A model generated the notes under the pieces. That model saw nothing but the letters and a program-made list of their open reading frames with translations. It ran no database searches and was not told the DNA's origin. Made by a program: the position numbers and the translations under genes. From NCBI GenBank assembly GCA_964397305.1, contig CAYNIP010000003.1, positions 134,567-198,566 on the forward strand: a DNA stretch of 64,000 nucleotides, given 5' to 3'. Every line of letters begins with the position of its first letter. Positions within the stretch are counted from its first letter, which is position 1. Of the stretch, positions 8,298-17,376 are shown in pieces. Source of the stretch: JAAUTY01 sp964397305. Lineage in GTDB: Bacteria; Cyanobacteriota; Cyanobacteriia; Cyanobacteriales; Spirulinaceae.

Positions 8298-9101
8298 TTA
8301 TTCCTGGAGCAAAGAATAAGCCGCATCGAGAAAATCTGGGCCGCCTTTTTCATAATAATCAGTTGCCACTTTACCTGTAGCACGAATTAACCACCAATCT
8401 ATGCCTCCACCAAAAACTGCACCGAGTACAGGAATCACTTTCCCCACTGATTTCTGTAGTGTTTTCTCGGCAATTCTACGTCCTCCTAGCCGCCAAAGAA
8501 CCCCTCTGAATATTTTGGGGACTCCTCGCAATGTATGTTTAATCATCTGTTTCTCACCAATCTTTATGACAAGCCCTGGAACATGCTGAGCAATTTGATT
8601 TAGGGCAGCTTTTGTACCAGTATCCTTGCAAAAACTACGCCTTTCCAATTGATTGAATGCCTTTTTTTTGTAAAAATCATCCCCTACTTGCTTAGATGCT
8701 TCACTACAAACAAATTCCTTAATCTTGTCGAAAGACGAATGTGACATCAGTAAGAAAAGGTCGGTTTTGCGGGCCTCGCGATCTTGCAATGAGTAACCGT
8801 ATAGATGAGCCAGGCAACAAATCATATAGGCCTGCACCCTCAAGTATTTAACCAAGTCAACAGGAATCGCAGCAGGCAAAACTACAAGCCCGCCAAAACC
8901 GGTAGCGGCGCCAAGTATCCCGCCCAAAATGGATTCACCTTGAACTATTTTGTCGGCTATTTGCCTTTTGTGCAGATCGTAATGCTCTGCCTTGAGCTCA
9001 GCAACATGTTTCTCGATTGCCTCAGGATCATGGCTGACAATATCATCGACCATACCCTCGACTAAACTCGCAAGTTGATTGAGATTGAAATCCACGAGCA
9101 A
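8298..9101 (-). CDS. EcsC family protein
   Basis: A 267-residue protein resembling the EcsC family: an acidic helical N-terminus, a glycine-rich hydrophobic patch (GGILGAATGFGGLVVLP), then IPVDLVKYLRVQAYMICCLAHLYGY. The C-terminal half has a second hydrophobic Gly-rich stretch (VIPVLGAVFGGGIDWWLI) ending in ATGKVATDYY. EcsC-like proteins are membrane-associated and of unclear function; B. subtilis EcsC is linked to the Ecs ABC transporter, but no transporter is adjacent here. Base composition is AT-richer than the rest of the window, as for the neighbouring NYN gene, suggesting common horizontal origin. Confidence 0.78.
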   Translation of the reverse strand: MLVDFNLNQLASLVEGMVDDIVSHDPEAIEKHVAELKAEHYDLHKRQIADKIVQGESILGGILGAATGFGGLVVLPAAIPVDLVKYLRVQAYMICCLAHLYGYSLQDREARKTDLFLLMSHSSFDKIKEFVCSEASKQVGDDFYKKKAFNQLERRSFCKDTGTKAALNQIAQHVPGLVIKIGEKQMIKHTLRGVPKIFRGVLWRLGGRRIAEKTLQKSVGKVIPVLGAVFGGGIDWWLIRATGKVATDYYEKGGPDFLDAAYSLLQE

Positions 9102-9191
9102 ACCTCCAATATTGGTTAGTGACTAGAAGACGGCATCGATAGTGAGGGGTCACGCCAGACGCGACGTAACCCGTCTTGGTGTGAGGCAAAC

Positions 9192-10208
9192 CTAGGGGGC
9201 GAAAGCGAACGAGTCCGGGTGGTAGGACTGGATGCCCTTCATGTATTGCACCCGCTCAAACGCGCTTTCGTCCGGGCAATTGATCTGGCTCATGCTGCCC
9301 TGCATCAGGCGCACAGACTCGTACTCATGCTCCTCCATCCAGTGCTTCAGCTCCTGCTCCAGGGTCTGGATATAGGGAATCCCGTGGCGGAGCAGCACCG
9401 AGCAAATCTGCGTCACCTTTGCCCCCGCCATCAGCATCTTCACCGCATCGCGACCGTGCATGACCCCCCGCGTCGCCGCCAAATCGGCATTAATGCGACC
9501 GTAGAGAATCGCGATCCAGCGCATCGGCAAGCGCATATCCTGAGCTGAGCTGAGCATGATATTCGGGCGAACGACCAGCTCCTCAATGTCAATATCCGGC
9601 TGATAGAAGCGATTGAAGAGCACCAAGCCATCGACGTGCAAATCATCAAACCGCTTTGCCATGTAGGCCATGTTGGAGAAGAAGGGACTCAGCTTCAGAG
9701 CGACCGGAATTGTCACTTCCGAGCGCACAGCGGCGACGATATCGAGATACTCCTGTTCTACCTGGGCCCCCGTCTTGTGCATATCCGTGGGGATGTTGTA
9801 GATGTTCAGCTCTAGGGCATCCGCTCCAGCCTCTTGGATCAGCTTCGCAAAATGAGTCCAGCCCCCCAGGGAAGAGCCATTGAGACTGGCAATGATCGGG
9901 ATCTCGACCATCGCTTTAGCCTTGCGGATATGCTCCAGATAGACCTCCGGCCCGACATGAAAGGTCTCCGGTTCGGGGAAATAGGAGAGGGCTTCTGCGA
10001 AACTTTCCGTGCCGTAACTCAAGTGGTGGTGCAGTTCGTATTGCTCCTGCTTGAGCTGCTCCTCAAAGACACTGTGCAGCACCACGGCCGCCGCACCGGC
10101 ATCCTCCATGCGCTTGATATTGTCCACCTCTTCCGAGAGGGGCGCGGCCGCCGAAGGGACAAAGGGCGATCGCAAATTCAGCCCCAAATACGTCGTTGTA
10201 ATATCCAT
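9192..10208 (-). CDS. dihydroorotate dehydrogenase-like FMN protein (nifJ partner)
   Basis: A 338-residue TIM-barrel flavoprotein related to class 1 dihydroorotate dehydrogenases. It begins MDITTTYLGLNLRSPFVPSA; substrate and FMN-contact stretches are visible in IPIIASLNGSS, ALELNIYNIP and IPVALKLSPFFSN, and a phosphate-binding region lies near GRDAVKMLMAGAKVTQICS. It lies 79 bases downstream of nifJ on the same strand, a pairing I recall from other cyanobacteria. The partner gene suggests a role in redox metabolism of pyruvate or reduced ferredoxin rather than pyrimidine synthesis, but the substrate is not known. The first ATG of the frame is used as start. Confidence 0.88.
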   Translation of the reverse strand: MDITTTYLGLNLRSPFVPSAAAPLSEEVDNIKRMEDAGAAAVVLHSVFEEQLKQEQYELHHHLSYGTESFAEALSYFPEPETFHVGPEVYLEHIRKAKAMVEIPIIASLNGSSLGGWTHFAKLIQEAGADALELNIYNIPTDMHKTGAQVEQEYLDIVAAVRSEVTIPVALKLSPFFSNMAYMAKRFDDLHVDGLVLFNRFYQPDIDIEELVVRPNIMLSSAQDMRLPMRWIAILYGRINADLAATRGVMHGRDAVKMLMAGAKVTQICSVLLRHGIPYIQTLEQELKHWMEEHEYESVRLMQGSMSQINCPDESAFERVQYMKGIQSYHPDSFAFAP

Positions 10209-10249
10209 CAGTTCAACTCAACTCTCTCAATACGATCGGGAAATTGGGA

Positions 10250-10277
10250 GCCCCCTCCCTGGCGATCGAGAGGGGGC
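10250..10277. promoter_or_regulatory. GC hairpin between nifJ and the DHODH-like gene
   Basis: GCCCCCTC (10250-10257) and GAGGGGGC (10270-10277) form a perfect 8-bp stem with a 12-base loop that contains a GCGATCG half of HIP1. No T-run follows on the transcribed strand, so it is more likely an mRNA processing or stability element than an efficient terminator. Confidence 0.4.
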
Positions 10278-10287
10278 GGGGAGCCAT

Positions 10288-13200
10288 TTAGTGGCCGTTG
10301 CCGCTAGAGCTGACAGCCCGCGAGGCTAGGTACTCGTACATCTGCCAGCGCTGGTCTACATCCGCCTGGGCCTCAGCCAGCAACCGCTTCGCATCCTCCG
10401 GCTTCGTCTTCGTCAGCATCTTGAAGCGATTTTCCTCGTACATCGACTCCTTGACGCCCTTCTTCGGGGTGCGGGAATCCAGTTGCAAGGGGTTCTGGCC
10501 CTGGGCCACCAGCTCGGGGTTATAGCGATAGAGGAGCCAGCGGCCGCTCTCTACGATCGCCTTCTGGTGCGTCATCGCCGTCTGCATGTTGATGCCGTGG
10601 GCGATGCAGTGGGAGTAGGCGATGATCAGCGATGGGCCGTCGTAGGCTTCCGCCTCCAGGAAGGCCCGTAGGGTGTGTTCATCCCGCGCTCCCATGGCGA
10701 CGCTGGCGACGTAGATGTTGCCGTAGGTCATGGCGATCAGGCCCAAGTCCTTCTTCGCTGCCGGTTTGCCGCCCGCCGCGAACTTGGCCACCGCCCCGCG
10801 CGGCGTCGCCTTGGAGGACTGGCCGCCGGTATTGGAGTAGACCTCCGTATCCATCACCAGTACATTGACATTGCGGCCGCTGGCGAGCACATGGTCGAGG
10901 CCGCCATAGCCGATGTCGTAGGCCCAGCCATCGCCGCCGATGATCCAGACCGACTTCTTGACGAGGTAATCAGCCAAGCTGAGCAACTGCCGTGCCTCCG
11001 GGCTGTCGATCCCTTGCAGGGCTTGCTTGAGGCTGGCGACGCGATCGCGCTGTTCCCAGATGTCCGCCTCCGAGGTTTGGAGATTGTTGAGAATCGCGCT
11101 GACCAAGTTATCCCCCACCGGACCGGCGAGGCCTTGGAGCAACTCGGTCGCATAGACCGCGTGCTTGTCCAGGGACACCCGGAAGCCCAGGCCAAACTCG
11201 GCGTTGTCCTCAAACAGGGAGTTCGACCAGGCTGGGCCGCGGCCGTGGCTATCTTTTGCCCAAGGGGTCGTTGGTAAGTTGCCGCCGTAGATCGAGGAGC
11301 AGCCGGTGGCGTTGGCGATGATCATGCGATCGCCAAACAACTGCGATACCAGCTTCAGATAGGGCGTCTCACCGCAGCCCGCGCAAGCGCCGGAGAACTC
11401 AAACAGCGGCTCCTGCAACTGCTGCTGGCGGATCTGGTTCAGCTTCAGTTGCGTGCGATCAGGGGCTGGCAGGGAGAGGAAAAACTCCCAGTTGTGGCTT
11501 TCCGGTTCCCGCAGCGGTGACTGGTCTTCCATGTTTAGGGCCCGCCGCGAGGGTTGTGCCTTGTTCTTCGCCGGGCAAATATCGACACAGATGCCGCAGC
11601 CGGTGCAGTCCTCCGGGGAAACCTGGATCGTGAACTTCTGACCGCTGAAGTCCTTGTCCCGCACCGCCGTAGCCTTGAACGTAGCCGGCGCGTCGGCCAA
11701 CTGGTCCTCCTCGTAGACCTTGCCGCGAATCACCGCGTGGGGGCAGACCATGATGCACTTGCCGCACTGCACGCAGACATCCGGGTCCCAGGTGGGGATG
11801 AACTGAGCGACGTTGCGCTTCTCCCACTTGGCGGTGTCGGTCGGGTACGTCCCATCACAGGGGAGGAGGCTCACGGGCAGCTCGTCCCCTTGCTTCACCA
11901 AGATCTTGCCCTCCACCTCGCGCACGAAGTCGGGAGCCGCCTCGGGCATGGCCGGCCGGCGACGCAGGGTGCTGTTGGCTTCACCAACATTGACCTCAAA
12001 AAGGTTCTCCAGCGTGTTGTCCACCGCTTGCAGGTTCATCTGGACAATTTGCTGGCCCTTCTTGCCGTAGGTCTTTTCGATCGCGTGCTTGATCTGGGCG
12101 ATCGCCTCCTCCCGGGGCAAAACATTACTCAGCGCAAAGAAACAGGTCTGCATCACCGTATTGATGCGATTGCCCATGCCGCTGTCCCGAGCCACCTGGT
12201 TCGCATCGATGACATAGAGCTTGAGGCCCTGCCGCACGATGTCTTCCTGGATTTCCAGGGGCAAGTTGTCCCAGACCTCCGTGGGCCCGTAAGGACTGTT
12301 GAGCAACACCACAGCCCCAGGAGCAGCCTCTCGCAAAACATCTAGCTTTTCCAGGAAAGTCCACTGGTGAACCCCGATGAAATTTGCCTGGGTGATCAGG
12401 TAGGTGGAGCGGATCGGCTGCGGCCCAAAGCGCAGGTGGGAAACCGTGACCGCCCCTGACTTTTTGGAGTCGTAGACAAAGTAGCCCTGGGCGTAATTTT
12501 CGGTCTCGCCGCCAATGATCTTGATCGTGTTCTTGTTCGCCCCCACCGTGCCATCGGAGCCGAGGCCGTAGAACATGGCCCGCACCACGCTTTCGGGCTC
12601 CGTATTGAAGCTGGCATCGAAGGGAAGGGAGGTGTGGCTCACATCGTCGTTAATGCCGATGGTGAAGTGGTTTTTGGGCGGGGCCTGGTCTAAGTTGGCA
12701 AAAATGCTCGTGACCATGGCCGGCGTGAATTCCTTCGAGGAGAGGCCGTAGCGACCCCCAATCACCTTCGGTAGAGAGGCCCCGGACCAGCACTCCATCA
12801 CCGCATTGACCACATCGAGGTAGAGGGGTTCGCCCGCTGCCCCCGGTTCCTTGGTGCGGTCGAGGACGGCGATCGCCTTCACCGTTGTGGGCAGAGCCGC
12901 GATCAGCTTGGCATTACTCAGCGGCCGATAGAGGCGCACCTTCAGCACCCCCACCTTCTCGCCCTGAGCGGTGAGATAGTCCACCGTTTCGTGAACCGCC
13001 TCCGCCCCAGAGCCCATGAGCACAATCACTCGCTCGGCCTCGGGGTCACCGACGTATTGGTAAGGGGCATACTCGCGGCCCGTGAGTGCTTGGAACTGCG
13101 CCATCGCCCGCTCGACTGCCGCTTCGCAATGGTCGTAGAAGGGGTTGACGCTTTCCCGTGCTTGGAAGTAAACGTCGGGATTCTGAGCAGTGCCCCGCAA

Positions 13201-13845
13201 GACCGGGCGATCGGGCGTCAGGGCTCGGGCCCGGTGGGCCAGCACCCAGTCATCATCGATCATCGCCCGCAGGACGCTATCATCCAGGGTTTCAATCTTC
13301 TGGACTTCGTGGGAGGTGCGGAAGCCGTCAAAGAAGTGGAGGAAAGGAATGCGAGTTTCCAGACTGACCGCATGGGCGATGAGGGCGAGATCCTGGGCTT
13401 CTTGTACGGAGGCGGAGCAGAGCATGGCAAATCCGGTCGCCCGAGCCGCCATCACGTCGCTGTGGTCGCCGAAGATGGAGAGGGCCTGGGCCGCGAGCGA
13501 TCGCGCTGCCACATGAATCACACAGGGGCTGAGTTCCCCGGCAATCTTGTACAGATTCGGGATCATCAACAACAGACCCTGGGAGGCCGTGAAGGTCGTG
13601 GTCAGGGAGCCCGTTTGCAGTGCGCCGTGAACCGCCCCCGCTGCACCCCCTTCAGCCTGCATTTCGATCACCGAGGGGATCGTCCCCCAGAGATTGGGTC
13701 GCGCTTCCGCCATCCAGGCATCAGCCCACTCGCCCATAGGGGAGGCAGGGGTAATCGGGTAGATAGCGATGACTTCATTCAGTTTGTAGGCAACCCGAGC
13801 GACGGCTTCGTTGCCATCCAGGGTTGCAAAGGTGCGATTACTCAT
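10288..13845 (-). CDS. nifJ: pyruvate:ferredoxin (flavodoxin) oxidoreductase
   Basis: A full-length 1185-residue single-chain PFOR, which oxidatively decarboxylates pyruvate to acetyl-CoA while reducing ferredoxin or flavodoxin. The N-terminal transketolase-like domain includes YPITPASPMGEWADAW. Two ferredoxin-type cluster motifs follow in the middle, CVQCGKCIMVCPHA and CTGCGICVDICPAKNK. The C-terminal thiamine-diphosphate domain has the third-cluster cysteines (CAGCGETPYLKL) and GDGWAYDIGYGGLDH. The start is placed at the ATG giving MSNRTFATLDGNEAV, the conserved N-terminus, rather than 60 bases upstream. In cyanobacteria NifJ serves fermentation and photomixotrophic redox balance; it can also feed nitrogenase, but no nif cluster is visible here. 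Confidence 0.97.
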   Translation of the reverse strand: MSNRTFATLDGNEAVARVAYKLNEVIAIYPITPASPMGEWADAWMAEARPNLWGTIPSVIEMQAEGGAAGAVHGALQTGSLTTTFTASQGLLLMIPNLYKIAGELSPCVIHVAARSLAAQALSIFGDHSDVMAARATGFAMLCSASVQEAQDLALIAHAVSLETRIPFLHFFDGFRTSHEVQKIETLDDSVLRAMIDDDWVLAHRARALTPDRPVLRGTAQNPDVYFQARESVNPFYDHCEAAVERAMAQFQALTGREYAPYQYVGDPEAERVIVLMGSGAEAVHETVDYLTAQGEKVGVLKVRLYRPLSNAKLIAALPTTVKAIAVLDRTKEPGAAGEPLYLDVVNAVMECWSGASLPKVIGGRYGLSSKEFTPAMVTSIFANLDQAPPKNHFTIGINDDVSHTSLPFDASFNTEPESVVRAMFYGLGSDGTVGANKNTIKIIGGETENYAQGYFVYDSKKSGAVTVSHLRFGPQPIRSTYLITQANFIGVHQWTFLEKLDVLREAAPGAVVLLNSPYGPTEVWDNLPLEIQEDIVRQGLKLYVIDANQVARDSGMGNRINTVMQTCFFALSNVLPREEAIAQIKHAIEKTYGKKGQQIVQMNLQAVDNTLENLFEVNVGEANSTLRRRPAMPEAAPDFVREVEGKILVKQGDELPVSLLPCDGTYPTDTAKWEKRNVAQFIPTWDPDVCVQCGKCIMVCPHAVIRGKVYEEDQLADAPATFKATAVRDKDFSGQKFTIQVSPEDCTGCGICVDICPAKNKAQPSRRALNMEDQSPLREPESHNWEFFLSLPAPDRTQLKLNQIRQQQLQEPLFEFSGACAGCGETPYLKLVSQLFGDRMIIANATGCSSIYGGNLPTTPWAKDSHGRGPAWSNSLFEDNAEFGLGFRVSLDKHAVYATELLQGLAGPVGDNLVSAILNNLQTSEADIWEQRDRVASLKQALQGIDSPEARQLLSLADYLVKKSVWIIGGDGWAYDIGYGGLDHVLASGRNVNVLVMDTEVYSNTGGQSSKATPRGAVAKFAAGGKPAAKKDLGLIAMTYGNIYVASVAMGARDEHTLRAFLEAEAYDGPSLIIAYSHCIAHGINMQTAMTHQKAIVESGRWLLYRYNPELVAQGQNPLQLDSRTPKKGVKESMYEENRFKMLTKTKPEDAKRLLAEAQADVDQRWQMYEYLASRAVSSSGNGH

Positions 13846-14460
13846 AATCCAAAGCCTATCTAAACAGTTCAACGACGGCTCAATAGCCTTGAGTCTCGGT
13901 CGCAATGCGCTGGGGTGAGTAGTCCTCTAACCTCACTAGACTTGACACTTCTAGGGGCTAAAAACCACCCAGCAGCGAGGCAGGGTTCAGGGATTTAGCA
14001 ACGCTCCAGTTGTTCTGACTACTGCTGCTAGCATAGGCAAGCTCTCCAACCAATTCGCTGCCTTGCTTAAAATTGAGCACAACAATTAATCCCAGCACAT
14101 CAAGACGCAAAACTCACTTCCCTACACTCTTGATCATGACACTAGTCCTCACGGAGCGGGGGTAATACTTAGCTTTTTTTAAACAATCCCTAATTCGTTA
14201 GAAATAATGAAATTAATTGTCAAATAAAGCAATGTTTATTTGCAAAAATTAAACCCAAATCGTGTTTTTCCATACAGTCACCTGCACCGTACTCGTGCAG
14301 CGAAACCAGCCTGCGGCCACCCGGGGGCGGCGGTGGCCGGACGGCGGGCGGGCTGAATCCGGGTGGCTGGGCTTACAATAGCAGGTAGGTAATGGTGCTC
14401 GAAAGCTGCGTGACCGTAGCGTGTAGGCCGACTCCGTGATCTGAGGGGAACGTGTTAGCC
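13846..14460. other. nifJ upstream region
   Basis: A divergent intergenic region of about 600 bases between nifJ (leftward) and a small exported-protein gene (rightward). The middle (about 14150-14275) is markedly AT-rich, including TTTTTTTAAACAATCC and AATGAAATTAATTGTC, and is the likely site of promoters and regulator binding. I could not fix a promoter or a consensus NtcA site. No gene is evident. Confidence 0.5.
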
Positions 14461-14841
14461 ATGTTACTGCGTCTGTGGGGAATTGCTGCGTTGGGATTAC
14501 TCCTCATTGGGATCGCGTGGCGGGCCACCGCTCCGGAACGGGCCGCAGGCAACGCCTCGCCAGACCCCCGCTTGGGGACCACGGCCCAGGCCCAGACCGC
14601 GCCATCCCCTCAGGTGGCGGCTCGCTCCTACCCGGAAACGTTCCGCCGTGACTTTATGACTCAGTGCGTGGGCGATCGCCCCGAGCTGCAAGTTATTTGT
14701 GATTGCACCTATCGCCGCATCACTGCTAGCTACACCTATCAGCAGTACCTGATCTTGACCCATCAGCTGCAAACCGAGGGACGTATTCCCCTCGAGATTG
14801 CCCAAATTAACCAAGCCTGCGTCAGCGCAGCCAGCCCCTGA
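14461..14841 (+). CDS. small exported or membrane-anchored protein with cysteines
   Basis: A 126-residue protein with an N-terminal hydrophobic segment (LLRLWGIAALGLLLIGIAW), an Ala/Pro/Thr linker, and a compact C-terminal domain from residue 60 that begins YPETFRRDFMTQCVGD. That domain has four cysteines (MTQCVGD, VICDCTYR and NQACVS), a spacing that could form disulfides in the periplasm. The ATG at 14461 is chosen over an in-frame GTG nine bases upstream; GAGGGGAA lies about 10 bases before the ATG. I do not recognise the family beyond other small cyanobacterial exported proteins. Confidence 0.65.
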   Translation: MLLRLWGIAALGLLLIGIAWRATAPERAAGNASPDPRLGTTAQAQTAPSPQVAARSYPETFRRDFMTQCVGDRPELQVICDCTYRRITASYTYQQYLILTHQLQTEGRIPLEIAQINQACVSAASP

Positions 14842-14897
14842 CCATTGACGAGGGGAGGCCCCCAAGCAGACATCTCCCCCAAGACCGCTGCTAAATA

Positions 14898-14940
14898 CAT
14901 ACAGCGGTTTTTAGCCGAGTGCAATCCAGCGAAAGCCCCT
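14898..14940. repeat. 43-base dispersed repeat, copy 2
   Basis: Begins CATACAGCGGTTTTTAGC and differs from 3555-3597 at three of 43 positions. It is followed immediately by a GGGAGAGGGG-type core shared with the family B repeats, at 14941-14970. Confidence 0.7.
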
Positions 14941-15014
14941 CGCCCTCTGGGAGAGGGGTTTGGGGTGAGGGCTGCGTACTTTGCTAGCAAGAAAAATGCT
15001 GTACATCTCGGCCC

Positions 15015-15551
15015 TCACCCCTCGGGGTTAGGAGGGCGAGCTTCGATCGCCACGAGGGTATCCGCAACGGGGAAGAAATTGCGCTTCAGGCCGGGAATGA
15101 AGTACACCGTATACGTTTTCCCTTTTTCGAGGTGATGAAATCCAACCCGACTGATCAAAAACTCATGGTCTTTAATCACCAAGTAGTGACTCGTTCTACG
15201 GCCACCATCAGCATCCATGGAGCTTGAACGACGCAGCTTCGCTGGGCCGGTGACGCGCTGCACTCGTTCCAGCGCTTGCAGCCGCTGGCGCTGCCCTTGG
15301 GTGATGACCCAAAAGGCGATCAGCAAGACACTCAGGCCCATCATCGCGACCCCGAAGCCAACCCCATCATTCAGCATCGCAATGATCCCAACGCTGAATA
15401 GGAGCACACCAAAAAAGATGAGGCCGAGCTGCGTTCTGATCAGGCGGCGCTGCTGCCGAGCCCGCTGGGCCTCCGAGAGGAGACCCCGGCGGTTGTAAGA
15501 CAGGTCTTCAGCAGTGAAGTTGAACAGGTCGGTCAGGGTAGGTGCAGCCAT
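15015..15551 (-). CDS. two-helix membrane protein, unknown function
   Basis: A 178-residue protein. Residues 1-45 are a polar, basic N-terminus (MAAPTLTDLFNFTAEDLSYN then RRGLLSEAQRARQQ). Two adjacent transmembrane helices follow at about 47-65 and 68-88 (LGLIFFGVLLFSVGIIAML, FGVAMMGLSVLLIAFWVI). The rest is a soluble domain of about 85 residues rich in beta strands (SHYLVIKDHEFLISRVGFHH, KTYTVYFIPG). The start at the second ATG, giving MAAPTLTDLF, is preferred over one 15 bases upstream. It may interact with lipid or act as an envelope accessory protein; I cannot name a family. Confidence 0.75.
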   Translation of the reverse strand: MAAPTLTDLFNFTAEDLSYNRRGLLSEAQRARQQRRLIRTQLGLIFFGVLLFSVGIIAMLNDGVGFGVAMMGLSVLLIAFWVITQGQRQRLQALERVQRVTGPAKLRRSSSMDADGGRRTSHYLVIKDHEFLISRVGFHHLEKGKTYTVYFIPGLKRNFFPVADTLVAIEARPPNPEG

Positions 15552-15631
15552 CTTTTTCAGCAACAATATCTTCTGAAGCCAAGGGTTAGCCCGCTGCCCG
15601 AGTTTACCCTAGATTCGGTCGCAGCCGAGGG

Positions 15632-16900
15632 CTAGGGGTTGTCTGGATCGGTCAGGGGGGCGCGATCGCGCTTCAGCAGAAAGGTCGCCAAGAGCAAGCC
15701 GAGGATCGCCAGACCGCCCATTGGATAGAAGGCATAGGTATAACTCCCAAAACCATCCCGAAATTGCCCAGCCACAAGGGTTCCTAGCAGGGCTCCAACA
15801 CCATAGGCGGTAAAGACAATGCCATAGTTTTGAGCATAGTCATCAGGATTGAACAGCCGGAGAGTTGTCGTCGGTGCTAAGGCCAGCCAACCGCCGAGAC
15901 AAAACCAGAAGAGCGAGAAGGCAATCAAATAGTTGGCAACCTGTCCTTGCTGGGCCTTCACCATCAGGATGCAGGCAATTAGCATGAGAACATAGGTCGA
16001 AATGGCAACATAGCGGGGCTGAAAGCGATCGGACAACCAGCCAAACAGAGGCCGACTGAGGCCATTGAACAGCGCAAAGAGAGAGACACTAGCGGCGGCT
16101 ACCTGGGGGTCAATTTGGATGATTTCCTCGGCCACTGGGCTCGAGATACCAATCGCACTCAGACCCACAAACGTGCCAATCGTGTAGCAACTCCAGAGGG
16201 CATAGAAGGAACGACTTTTGAGCATTACCGGGGGATAGCTCCTGGGGAGCTTGGAGCCTGATTGGGTCATGGCCTGAGTGTTGGGCTGCCAGCCTGGGGG
16301 AGGCAACTTCATAGTGGTGGCGATCGCCCCAATCACCACGGCAAAGGTCAAGCCCAGCACCAACAGCGTTAGCCGAACTTGATAGCGCTCAATCAAGTAC
16401 TGAGCCAGGGGAGCCGTGATCAAGGGCGAGAGGCCGAAGCCGACAATCGTAAGACCCACTGCTAATCCTTTGCGATCAGAAAACCAACGGGCCATGACCA
16501 CCATCGGCACACCGTAGGCAATCCCGACCCCAATCCCGGCGATCACACCGTAAGTCAGCACAATCCCTGCGATCGTATCGGCAAAACTCGCGAGACAATA
16601 GCCAATTCCTACCGTAATTCCCCCCAAAACTGTCAGCCGCCGCGTTCCCAGGCGGGGGATGTAAAAGCCCGCGATCGGCATCGTGAGCGCATAACACAGC
16701 AGGGCAACGGTGTAGGGTAATAAACTCGCTGTCGCACTCAGGTTCAGCTCCGCCTCCAGGGGTCTTCTAAAGACGCTCCAGGAATAGACCGTTCCCAGAC
16801 AGAGCAACACCATCATGCCGAGAGGAATCAACAGCCAGCGACCCTGCTCCGGGGGTTGCCCAAATAGTTTCAGCTCCGGGTTATGAACGGTTAGGGTCAT
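15632..16900 (-). CDS. MFS transporter, oxalate/formate antiporter-like (OFA) family
   Basis: A 422-residue major facilitator with 12 predicted helices. The opening (WLLIPLGMMVLLCLGTVYSW then SVFRRPLE) is typical of OFA-type carriers, as are IPRLGTRRLTVLGG in loop 2-3, the ARWFSDRKGLAVGLTIVGFG stretch and the second-half LSRPLFGWLSDRF. Family members exchange small monocarboxylates or dicarboxylates; the substrate here cannot be told from sequence. A GTG three bases upstream is an alternative start; AGGAG nine bases upstream fits the ATG. The gene stands alone, with repeat-rich DNA upstream. Its proximity to nifJ is suggestive of organic acid export but is not evidence. Confidence 0.88.
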   Translation of the reverse strand: MTLTVHNPELKLFGQPPEQGRWLLIPLGMMVLLCLGTVYSWSVFRRPLEAELNLSATASLLPYTVALLCYALTMPIAGFYIPRLGTRRLTVLGGITVGIGYCLASFADTIAGIVLTYGVIAGIGVGIAYGVPMVVMARWFSDRKGLAVGLTIVGFGLSPLITAPLAQYLIERYQVRLTLLVLGLTFAVVIGAIATTMKLPPPGWQPNTQAMTQSGSKLPRSYPPVMLKSRSFYALWSCYTIGTFVGLSAIGISSPVAEEIIQIDPQVAAASVSLFALFNGLSRPLFGWLSDRFQPRYVAISTYVLMLIACILMVKAQQGQVANYLIAFSLFWFCLGGWLALAPTTTLRLFNPDDYAQNYGIVFTAYGVGALLGTLVAGQFRDGFGSYTYAFYPMGGLAILGLLLATFLLKRDRAPLTDPDNP

Positions 16901-17057
16901 CACTCCTCACTCCTGATTGAAAAAATTAAGTCCATCTGACCTGACTGCCTGACACATTTCGGCAGTAGGTTGAGTTGGGAACATCCCAGGTTAGCAGCCC
17001 TCCCCCAGTCCTGGGCAAGGAACCCTCTGACTCCCCTGCACTCACGGCTGGGGGCAA

Positions 17058-17376
17058 GGGTGAACGAAATTTTACGCGGGATGTTGGTACTCCTTCGCTA
17101 AGCCCTCACCCCAACCCCTCTCCCAAGTTGGGCGAGGGGCTTCTAACTCCCCTGCTCCCAGCTTTGTACTCCTTCGCTAAGCCCTCACCCCAACCCCTCT
17201 CCCAAGTTGGGCGAGGGGCTTCTAGCTCCCCTGCTCCCAGCTTTGGGAGCAGGGGCCGGGGGATGAGGGCCCGGTAACGCTGTTCGCGCTAGCGTCGCGT
17301 AGCGATAGAGGGCGACCCTCTGCTCCTTGAGCAATCGCTCAGAATCCAGGGGAGCCGCGCTTCGTTTCGTCCACCC
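17058..17376. mobile_element. MITE-like element, family B, complete copy
   Basis: A 319-base unit. The left end GGGTGAACGAAATTTTACGC and the right end, read on the other strand as GGGTGGACGAAACGAAGCGC, form imperfect terminal inverted repeats of about 20 bases. The interior has a tandem duplication with a period of about 79 bases (TACTCCTTCGCTAAGCCCTC at 17088 and 17167) and ends in the conserved block ACCCTCTGCTCCTTG. There is no open reading frame for a transposase. Another complete copy lies at 63473-63932. Confidence 0.65.

Noticed and set aside
12000..12350. Frameshift or split in nifJ
   Set aside because: Alternative frames here are shadows; the main frame is continuous with all cofactor motifs in order.
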